64,000 nt of DNA from the NCBI RefSeq assembly GCF_040115645.1, contig NC_089544.1:4340001-4404000 (forward strand), written 5' to 3'. Of the stretch, positions 55,762 to 64,000 are shown piece by piece. The notes beneath the pieces are model-generated. The model saw nothing but the letters and a program-made list of their open reading frames with translations. It did not search any database and had not been told where the DNA came from. Each line of letters starts with the position of its first letter. Position 1 is the first letter of the stretch. The translations under genes and the position numbers were made by a program. Origin of the DNA: Euwallacea fornicatus. Lineage: Eukaryota; Arthropoda; Insecta; Coleoptera; Curculionidae.

Positions 55762-57339
55762 TTATGAAAATACAATTTTAAATTGACATTTAATTTGAAA
55801 ATTCCCAACCCTGTTCGGTTTGATACCTGGAATTTAAACACAAAACAATACGTTGTACAACTAAGAACTCGTAAAGATTTAAGTCATCTAGATTATTTCA
55901 TTACTTTGGATTAGTTAGACAAAAGGTATTTGTTCTTAATTAGAAATGAGTATTTACACATTTTTTGAACAAACATTTATACATGTTTTAATTCATTTGA
56001 TAAAAGATGGCTCCAGAATTATTTCCGAAGAATCGATCTTACATTGTTTAAGGTTGGTTCTGTGTATACCGCTTTATTAATTAATGACCTCGATTAATAT
56101 TTGACTTTGTATTAATTCGCGACTTTGAGAGCGTTGTGATTCATTTGATGCAGCCTGAAGTCATAACTGCTTGCATCTAACCTTTCACAATACCCATGAT
56201 TCATATGTGCTCGGTATCTGTCTATTGTGCAAGTTTGAATTTTTAACATGGGGATTCAATGTTGAGATAGAATCGACAGGAGACACTGTTACCAAATTTA
56301 CGCTCAAGCTTACCTAAGTTTGTTGAAGCGCTCAAAACCAACCCAGAGTCTTTAAATGTAAGTAGATACAATTTAACGTCTGAATTATCTACTTAAACAA
56401 CTTGATACCTGCATTGGGATATATATGTCTTGATCAGACTGTAAGGTTTAAGATATATAGGGTGTTAAAGCTTAATTTCAGACTCCATCTTTTCCTAATA
56501 ACTCCTACACTTTTTGATATATTAAGTTGAAATTCGAAGAATATGCTCCTCACTGAAGGTTACATACATAGATTTCTCGATCGTTTGCCTAAACCTTCAG
56601 CAGGACGGTTTCTTGAGAAGGGCAAGACCTCCTTTCGCATCAATCTCCAAAAGTTCACAAATCTTCAAACGACAAAAAGAAAGATACAAAGCACATGAAG
56701 GAAAATTACCGTTTGACCGTACTTCTGGTGAAGGTATTCTTAAAATTTTTATGGATGACTCAGAAACTTAATCGCCTGTTGAAAGAAATTTATATCCGAC
56801 AGTCAACATTTAGTCAGTTCTATAGTATTTTTGACTCAAAATTTCACCTGTTTTACTGTACGAGGATCTTAATGAAACAGACTACAGCCATAAAACATAA
56901 ATAGCAAGCTCTAGAAATTGAAATTTTACATAAAAACTAAAACTAATTGATGAAACGAATCTATGACCACAAGAGTGACACCAATTATTTAAAGAATAAG
57001 AACTTCATTAAAGGTTCAACTCATGCAGGACATCACAAACAAGGCTCCACTATGTTCTTATAGATCGCGGGTAGAGCTATTTCAACAAATTCAATCGGTG
57101 TCTTTAATTTAAATACAATAAGGGTTGCTGTTGCTGCTCTCAATTTTTTAGCTGGGGAAAGTACTTGCTTTTATTTCATAGCTGGATACGAAATAAAAGC
57201 CGTTTTGCCCCCCGTTCAGATTAAGCAAACTGTTACTTTAATCGTCAGTCAGACGTTATAAAAAATTATTTTTCAATTAAAAGTAGTACAAATAATACTC
57301 TTCGTTTAAAAACAGATATAACTAAATAGTCTGCCAAGA
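55762..57339. other. Intergenic DNA, no gene seen
   Basis: AT-rich DNA between the 3' ends of Drgx and CHTF18. TATAGGGTGTTAAAGC at 56457 is a repeat-end string without a clear partner. Confidence 0.4.
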
Positions 57340-57610
57340 AGGTCGGATCAAAGCGTGAAGCCGAAAGCGGAATTCGTAACCGATTCACACAGACAAAATA
57401 CAATCAAGTATGAAAACAAACGGACGGCGTCGCAAAAGGCGTCGCGGCGATTATCGATGCGTCTGAATGCGAGGCAACCATTGGCAAGACTCAAGGATGG
57501 GGCGGGACCCCTCTGCATGGGGTTCAAACCGGAACTATTGTTTGAGTCTATTAACGGGACGTCGATTTCTTTTGCCATGCAATTTATCCTGATTACATAA
57601 AACGCCCCCG
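57340..57610. promoter_or_regulatory. GC-rich island 3' of Drgx
   Basis: A GC-rich stretch with CGGACGGCGTCGCAAAAGGC and GGATGGGGCGGGACC that is open on both strands (57355-57600 plus, 57348-57683 minus). Frames open on both strands usually reflect composition. No domain was recognised. A conserved regulatory element is more likely than a gene, but a coding exon cannot be excluded. Confidence 0.25.
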
Positions 57611-60286
57611 AAGTTAGGATAGAGTATATGTAACAGAAAGAATTTTTTTTTTTATTTCCGAGAATCCTTCCGCCATTAGACAAAAATGTTAAACTGCTGG
57701 TCAGCTATATAGCAAATTAACCCGCTAATGGTTCATGTTTAGATAAAAATTTGTCTTACTTAAACCCTTTCACGTAAAAAGTTTAATGTCATGAAAAATT
57801 GATCTTCACTTGGTCCCATCCGAGTTAACCGGCAGGAATAATTATCACGTTTGCTCGAGATAAATATTTAAATAATTTTAAATCTACTAGTGTTCTGTTT
57901 TTGCTAAATATTAAAATGGTTTTTTGTATATCCGAGATTGATGCCACGTTTAAACAAGAGTTATCAAGTGTTATCCAAACTTCCCGTTGCTACTAAAAAC
58001 ACCGTTACTCGCAATAACCTCTTAGAAAGAAATACTTTAAATCTACAAAAATTCATTCCCCCTAATAACCGGCAAGCGAGATAACCCTCTCATGTCTAAA
58101 AACTTTCTGTACATTACTGTGTACACATAAAATTTCAGGCTATGTGGTTACTGGTTTTGTGCTTGTGCGCCCTCTTCAGACGGCTGAACGCAAATACACT
58201 CATGTAAGGCGTTATTGAGAAGAAAAATACAAGTAGCATGAACCATCATGATTAGTGAAATGAGGGTGGTTGTTCAACTTGTTCAAACGCCACAACGGGA
58301 TTAACGACAGATGTGGCGGCAGATCGCAGCACTGAATAAAACCATTTTTTTTTCTTCATACTTTTACTTCTGGCTTTTACTAGGTTTAAAAACACAGACG
58401 CCCAACATTAATTTTTTATATTTGGTAATCGGTCCATACTACAATGATATTATACTTTTGAAATAACACCTACACATTCCACCATGCGAGTGGAGACTAG
58501 CTTTGACCCGGAACTAATATACCCGATGCAAAAGCAAATGAAAGAATTACCATAGAGAGGCTTTATGGCAGCCACCGCTCAGCATTTCAAAAAGTGGACG
58601 AAATCAAATGAAAAAGCTATTTAGTCTCAATTCCAATTTCCATTACATTACAGCGCGCTCCACCGGGTGTCTGGATAATTAATCTGGAATATCACGAATA
58701 TTAATATCCATAAATTACAGTGGCAAACAGCATCAGCAGCCAATTCCATTAGAGAGTTGGAGAGCGGCTTGGAACTTATTACATGGAACGGCGAGTTGTT
58801 TATGTCTAGGCAGAGTTCTAGAATAATCTGGAGAGAAATGCACTGAAAAAATACCGGTACCCGTTGGAAACTAAATTAACGAGAGGGATTGAGAGTGGTC
58901 GCTGCATCAAGCGAAAATTTTCTCTGAAAAGGCTTTGAACTGGAATAATGCTCAAATGAACATATTTCGAACAGTATTATTTTGGTTTCTTTTCATCTAA
59001 AACCCACCGTATACTTAATTTAAATAATAGTTAGTTTGATTTAATCAAACCTGCAGTTCTTCATTTTACTCAATGGAAACCATCATATGCGTTTCACTGA
59101 CTGACAGATGGAGGAGACTTGAAAAGTTCTATGGCATAAAATATTATTTATTTCATATTCGAAGGATGGGAATCCATGCTAAGCCTCCATCGTGCAATTT
59201 GGACCGATCATGGATGCAGCCAAGGCTCAGGTATACGGTGTTCATATCTAATTTCACAATTGCTCTCATAATTCAGTCCAAATTAGGCACTACGTCACAC
59301 GTTTCTACTCCAGGAAATTATACACAATTAGCAAACGTACTGATGTAATTTATAGTCGACATTACTAGAGCATTATTCAAGCCGAGTTTTCGAGAAATGG
59401 CGCGTAATTAATATTGCTAAAATTCTGACATTTGAATGGAGACACCGGGAACTGGATTAGGTTTTGATGAATTTTGCCGAAGACTTAGAAATAATTTAAT
59501 TTGTTCTTGTGATGATTATGGAACGTTAATTATTTATATCATAATGCTAGAGATACAGGAATTTTTACTTGCTGGTAAACTGGTAATTCTGGTGGTCTCA
59601 AGAGAGTCGATGTAACACGGATGAGAAGGCGAGAAATGAGAAATAAAAAACGCTCGGGGGGGATATTTTTGTTTGATTTGCGGGTAGAAAACTGGTGATG
59701 AGAAGCCAAAAAAGTATAGCTTAAGTAACGAGCAACTTATCCAATTATGAATTCGCTCGCAGCTCGCTCGGATATAATAATTCTTTGTATTATTAACGAA
59801 TCTCAATCCTGAAGGTTAGGCCCAATTAACGTGATATTTAAAACGCTCAACAACACAGCACTTTCGCCTATTGTGTTCAGTTTTTTGTCGTCAGTTGACA
59901 AATAACGCTTTCACCGTTTTGGTCGTCTTTCATGCACCTCTCTGTATACCTGCACATCTTCAAGAAGGTTATGAATTTATTGCGCAATAAATTTCGCAGG
60001 GATTCAACTCAAAGAAAAGCATTTTCACGGTCCCATCTGCTTAGGAACTTTTCTACATTTGAACTAATGGAGATTGCCTTAATGAAATGTGTTAAAAGTT
60101 GCAATGCTCGAGTTAAATTGTAGGAAACTTAAAATTAATGGCTTTTGTTCTAGAGCATATTAAGCACGTATTTGGGACTAAATACCTCCTTTGCAGCTTA
60201 AGACAATAATCAAGAAATGGGTTTAAGATTTATTGAAATTCCTATGTTGCCGGAAACAAAACTGAATACTGGATTGATTAAACTGT
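57611..60286. other. Intergenic DNA, one further island
   Basis: Mostly AT-rich. Bases 58640-58860 are of mixed composition with GGATAATTAATCTGG and many runs shared with neither gene, a possible enhancer. No protein-like frame. Confidence 0.35.
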
Positions 60287-60292
60287 TTTATT
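60287..60292 (-). terminator. CHTF18: CHTF18 polyadenylation signal
   Basis: TTTATT on the plus strand, AATAAA on the minus strand, 54 bases after the stop codon. Confidence 0.6.
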
Positions 60293-60345
60293 CTCATGCA
60301 CAAAAATAATATCTTATAATATTAGTAAGATAAAAGCTAAGCCAA

Positions 60346-60449
60346 TCAGCGAAGATCTTTAACTTTGATCTTCTTCTTCACTGCGTTGCTAAATCCTTCT
60401 TTGTACTGAAACCAAATATCGTTCTTCGAAGTACTGCCTGCAACTTTTG
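60346..60449 (-). CDS. CHTF18: CHTF18 last exon
   Basis: Bounded by the acceptor read as TTTTTTAGC on the minus strand (AG = plus-strand CT at 60450-60451). It carries WFQYKEGFSNAVKKKIKVKD and ends with TGA. The conserved tail of the protein, needed in known CTF18 proteins to hold the Ctf8-Dcc1 module. Confidence 0.85.
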
Positions 60450-61875
60450 CTAAAAAATATTAGATTTTTAATATACACACACTGGAAACGTGAAGTAAAT
60501 TCGAGGAAACAACTGTAAGGTCTGTATTTAAATGAATAGAGCTCTAGAAGGGCAAATCAGTTTAAAATTTGAATTGCCCATGAAATCGGCTTTAAAAATT
60601 ATCACTCTTTTTTTAACTACTTAAAATGGCGTAATCTGATCTCAAAATCTGGAAGGGTAACTTGTAGAGTTCCCGTATATTTCCGTTAGTGGCATGTCTG
60701 AGATCAATTCATCTCTTAGTCAAGGAAATTCTGCATGCCCCCCGTTCTCCAATATCGACTTATGAGAAATTTTAGACTGGCTTACATATTCAATTTCTAC
60801 ATTAGGCAAAGACTTCCAGGCTGGTATCCCAATGAAATACGAGTCGAATAAATACATTTACAAGAATATTCCATCAGAACAATAGCTGATCGCCAGCGGC
60901 AACCCGAACAAAGTAATAAGGCAAATTGTAATTTCGGTGGGCAAACAATGGAGCAGGATTCCATTTGGAGGCAATTACCGACATCTCGTTTCTGATGATA
61001 TAAATTACCGCTCCAACAGACGCGTAATTACCCGACGTCGATCCGATCCCGAGCTCAATCCAGTTGAATCCGTATTTCCAGTTATTCTGGTTGATAATTT
61101 CTATTTTCGCGCTTTCGAGGCAAAATGTTATTATTGAAATGGCGTGGATAGGTATTTCTTCGGATTGAAGTGATTTTAATCACGGATAAATTAAAAAGGA
61201 GGTATCCACTAAGTGTAAAAATGCAATTTTTAATTGGTAACAAATCAGGTGAAATCGCCTGTGGGTTATTCGCCAAAAAGATCCGTTGAATTTTTAACCT
61301 TTTGCAATATGGTCACGTTTATATCCTGACGTTTCGCTTTTTCCTCCATTTATATTAATTTAAAGCGAATAATAAGTAGCTTCTGCATTTTTGAAATCAG
61401 TTTCAGGCAAAAAAATTCTGAATCTGACGATCCTACAGTGTGGTGATAGATTCTGTTAATACGGCCACGATACCGATTTTCTCATCCTCTATAAATATCA
61501 ACACGTTAAATTTCCTTATAATGGTTCAAATTTGGAATTGTGACGTTTGCTTAGCTGCAGTTGATAATGCCTTTACCATTACCAATGGACGCAATTCGTG
61601 TCCTAATTTCTGCCGTACAGTGGTAATTCATAAGTTTTACAAAAGCGTGCGGCAAAGTGGGTTTTAACGCATAACCGTCCGAGATGAATCAAGCTCTAAT
61701 GTTTTAGTATAGAATTTTTACGCTTTTACTACCTTTGTTACAAAATGTACCGGTATTCGTGGAAAAAAGTGATAAGTAAATGAAAAGCCTTAAAATTAAT
61801 TAATAAAAAATGCACCATACCTGATGATTGAGCTGTCTGTATGATTCTACCGAAGAAATCCCTCTTCACTGTGTG
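60346..61875 (-). CDS. CHTF18: CTF18 (chromosome transmission fidelity 18), last two exons, partial
   Basis: CTF18 is the large AAA+ subunit of an alternative replication factor C complex that loads PCNA and acts in sister-chromatid cohesion. Only its C-terminus is here. Exon 61875-61821 encodes HTVKRDFFGRIIQTAQSS, and exon 60449-60346 encodes KVAGSTSKNDIWFQYKEG followed by FSNAVKKKIKVKDLR and TGA at 60348-60346. They join in phase (G|CA, Ala) across a 1371-base intron with GTATGG and TTTTAG. In vertebrate CHTF18 the C-terminus likewise has a DFFGR motif and then WFRFNEG.SNAVR....IRDLL. In yeast this tail binds Ctf8 and Dcc1. The AAA+ part must lie right of 61876, and I find no exon for it before 64000. 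Genes converge with Drgx. Confidence 0.85.
60450..61820. other. CHTF18 last intron, no gene seen
   Basis: Contains moderately GC-rich sequence at 60880-61060 (open in the plus frame 60937-61137 without features) and AT-rich DNA. No repeat ends noticed. Confidence 0.45.
61821..61875 (-). CDS. CHTF18: CHTF18 penultimate exon
   Basis: Fifty-five bases between acceptor TTTCAG and donor GTATGG on the minus strand. Encodes HTVKRDFFGRIIQTAQSS in phase 0 at its start. KRDFFGR is the landmark of this part of CTF18. Confidence 0.85.
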
Positions 61876-62591
61876 CTGAAACAAAAAATAATAGCCCTAA
61901 TGGTCTTTCCTTTATGCGAATATTTTTATATATTATAATTTATAAATTATTTTCCATATCATACTTAACTACTCCAGGATAATTTTGAAAATGAGATAAG
62001 ACAGAGCATCTCCCATTACGTTCTATTTATACGGTAATCTCAACTCGATTAAAAATATTACTGCAAATTCGACCACGAGTTGTTCACGTAAAACTTACTT
62101 AAAACAATCCCCATCAACAAAGTCTAACATCTCTTTTGTATTGTTGTTCCCTTTTAAATTCTTGATAAAATTCTAATACCCAAGTGGCCCACAAATTGAT
62201 TACAGTGGAATTGAACTCTGGGAAAAGGATTTCATAGTTTTCAAAGTTTTATAAGGAATAATGATCCACAGTTTATTTTAAGAAAGTTAGAATTGAAAAA
62301 TTGAAGGCCCAAGTTATCCTCCATGCAGAAGAGTAAGTTATTCAAAAATGGCAATAGCTGGAAAATTTTAAGAGAGAAGCACAATTTAAGGAGGAATTAT
62401 TCGTTTTATAACTCAGGATCAGTACTAATCGCAGAAGCAATAAAATGTTACATTCAGCAAAAAGAAATAAACTCAATAATGTTTAATCTTGAAAATGAAA
62501 GCAAATAATAGAATTAGGTATCAAAACAATTTGATAAAATGCGTTTATGATGGGCGATAAAACTGGGCAAAACGTCAGTCTCGCCACAGAA
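61876..62591. other. Intron of CHTF18 or promoter of the nested gene
   Basis: AT-rich, with no CTF18-like exon on the minus strand. It should hold the promoter of the plus-strand gene at 62592. A TCAGT initiator-like string is at 62575-62579, but no well-placed TATA box was found. Confidence 0.35.
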
Positions 62592-62634
62592 ATGAATTGC
62601 AAGATAGTGATAATATTTATGTTCCTTAGCTATA
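62592..62634 (+). CDS. Secreted repeat protein, exon 1 (signal peptide)
   Basis: ATG at 62592, fourteen codons and one base, MNCKIVIIFMFLSY then T split over the junction; donor GTAAGT at 62635. A short signal-peptide exon followed by a small intron is a common layout in insect secreted proteins. Confidence 0.7.
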
Positions 62635-63401
62635 GTAAGTTTGTTTTTTAGTCTAAATGAATATTTATATAAACTCTATTTTCATTTATTACAGCTCATT
62701 CGGATAAAACTCCCATTGTAAATTACAATGGAAATACCAAATCTGCACAGATGAACCAGCGCATCAAGGTAATAGCAAGAGAAATTGTGGACAAATGGAT
62801 AGAGGAAGGTTTAAATGTGTCAAAACAAAAGGTGGAAGGTTGGATTGATATTCTGGACAAATCCAAACGCAAAAACGCAGCTACAGCAACAACAAGTAAA
62901 CCAGTAGCCAGTGAAGAGAATTTGGGAGGGAACTTCAAAGAAGTAAGAGACATCATGGTTGAAACGTTTTCTAAAATAGGGCAAGTTAAATGCGAGACTT
63001 GTAAAAAAAATGAAGAAATGGGGGGCATATTGGACAAACCCCAAAGTAACAGGAAGTCAATTAATGGGGAAGCTGCCTTAGATAGTTTAAGTATAGAAGA
63101 ATTGAGAGCAAAGCAAAAGGCTATTCAGCAATTTGCTCAAATGGGCAAAATGGCGCAGCTAGTTGGAGGTTTAAGGAGTGCACCATACAGAAATGACGAG
63201 AGTACCACTCAGTCTTCCGCGACAGTCACAAAATTTCAAAACGTTGATGAGGAATTGAAAAAAATGAGTATTGAAGAACTGCTAGAAAAACAGAAAGCTA
63301 TTCAGCAATTTGCGCAGATGGGGAAGATGGTTCAACTGATTGGTAGCATATCTAATTTGACTAAAACAACAAAGAAGACTACACCAAGGGAGGAACTTTG
63401 A
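62592..63401 (+). CDS. Secreted repeat protein of unknown function (two exons)
   Basis: Exon 62592-62634 and exon 62695-63401, joined across a 60-base intron (GTAAGT to TTATTACAG) in phase, give 249 residues. The first exon encodes MNCKIVIIFMFLSY, a typical signal-peptide core, with cleavage likely after THS. The mature part begins DKTPIVNYNGNTKS, then a charged helical region (MNQRIKVIAREIVDKWIEEG), one CETC pair, and two copies of a 33-35-residue unit: SIEELRAKQKAIQQFAQMGK and SIEELLEKQKAIQQFAQMGK, followed by M(A/V)QL(V/I)G. Ends in TGA 63399-63401. I recognise no family. It is probably an extracellular or glandular helical protein; the function is unknown. It lies on the strand opposite CHTF18 and within that locus. 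The earlier start at 62751 would lose the signal peptide. Confidence 0.75.
62695..63401 (+). CDS. Secreted repeat protein, exon 2
   Basis: Acceptor TTTATTACAG at 62694. Continuous frame of 235 codons to TGA, the longest single-exon open frame in the window outside the LINE. The duplicated units are about 33-35 residues each, near residues 155-190 and 205-240 of the protein. Confidence 0.75.
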
Positions 63402-63442
63402 GACAAAAAATATATATATATATGTAAATTTTATATTTTTTA

Positions 63443-63452
63443 AATAAATAAA
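63443..63452 (+). terminator. Polyadenylation signals of the secreted-protein gene
   Basis: Overlapping AATAAATAAA at 63443-63452, 42 bases after the stop codon. A TA microsatellite (63410-63422) lies between. Confidence 0.6.
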
Positions 63453-64000
63453 CGATTACGAACGATACGATTTGAATGTAGCTTCCTCGTTGAAATCTCT
63501 ATAAGAACGTAGTATAAATAGTTAATTTAAAAAAAATCTTAATTTGCAATCTTCCCTATATTAATTTATCAGGTATAATGCAATATCACGGATTGTTGTC
63601 TTAATATTCATTTCCGTTGCTGTCTAATTGTCTACTTTGTCCTTTTTGCGTTTTGAAACAGGTGTCTATATTGTTTTTAAATCTTCTATCGCAAGTAAAA
63701 TTTGTCATGATTTTTTTCATATTTTCGATAACACTATATTTAAATATATTTTTTAAACGCTTCTCTTCAATTTTTATGAATTTTTCCGTCCCACTTAATG
63801 GTCACAATTTGAGTTGCCAGCTACTTGAAACTTTTCATTTTTCTAATAGCAGCTACACAATTTTCTTCTTGAGAACTAAATCCTGCGTGACCTCATTTTT
63901 TTATTTTAAATTCCTTTTTTTTCTAAACTGTTATGATTCCCGTTTATTCTTCTTTATCGCGTTTCCCTTTCTTAGTAGAGTAAAAATAGATTTTTGGCCT
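63453..64000. other. Right flank, no gene seen
   Basis: AT-rich to the window end. It should be intron or upstream DNA of CHTF18; no CTF18 motif could be read on the minus strand here. Confidence 0.4.

Noticed and set aside
62045..62200. Minus-strand GTAAGT donor at about 62093-62098 as the end of the preceding CHTF18 exon
   Set aside because: In the phase required by the next exon the last codon would be TAA, so it cannot join in frame.
62723..63044. Minus-strand open frames opposite the secreted-protein gene
   Set aside because: The plus-strand frame has signal peptide, matching splice phase and internal duplication; the minus frames have none.

Overview
The window is AT-rich animal DNA with spliced genes, short introns (53, 55 and 60 bases) beside introns of 11-16 kb, arthropod-type DNA transposons and an I-type LINE. 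It is most likely an insect; a beetle or other holometabolous insect is my guess, and the order cannot be fixed from this sequence. No prokaryotic features, CRISPR array, rRNA or convincing tRNA were seen.

The main gene is a paired-like homeobox gene on the plus strand, recognised as the orthologue of DRGX/Prrxl1. Its coding part can be assembled from seven exons between 13724 and 55177, with consistent reading phases and GT-AG junctions, giving 374 residues: a short N-terminus starting MFCYHCPP, a Gln-50 homeodomain, a Ser/Pro linker, a CSCC motif and a C-terminal OAR motif. A 5' non-coding exon must lie upstream because a splice acceptor sits just before the start codon. Converging on it from the right is the 3' end of the CTF18/CHTF18 gene (minus strand, exons 60346-60449 and 61821-61875; clamp-loader subunit). 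Between the known CTF18 exons and the right edge of the window lies a two-exon plus-strand gene (62592-63401) for an unrecognised secreted protein of 249 residues with a duplicated 33-35-residue unit; it is probably nested in the CTF18 locus.

The rest is intron and intergenic DNA full of mobile elements. Full-length or nearly full-length elements include an I-clade LINE with a 12-base target duplication (19367-23932), three decayed Tc1-type elements (1-1092, 27966-29341, about 34180-35630) and five long-inverted-repeat elements (8110-8900, 14257-16392, 14334-15097, 18269-19250, 25390-26280 and 32041-33041, the second and third being nested one in the other). Two of the long-inverted-repeat elements still carry the C-terminus of an IS630/Tc1/mariner transposase, which shows their origin. 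Small MITEs with ends of the type TACAGGGTG are scattered throughout. All transposon reading frames are broken.

Several GC-richer or TAATTA-rich islands in the introns and flanks of the homeobox gene (5.9, 10.5, 27.4, 33.5, 45.1, 50.5, 57.4 and 58.6 kb) stand out against the AT-rich background and are candidates for its promoter and enhancers. This is inference from composition and motif content only.
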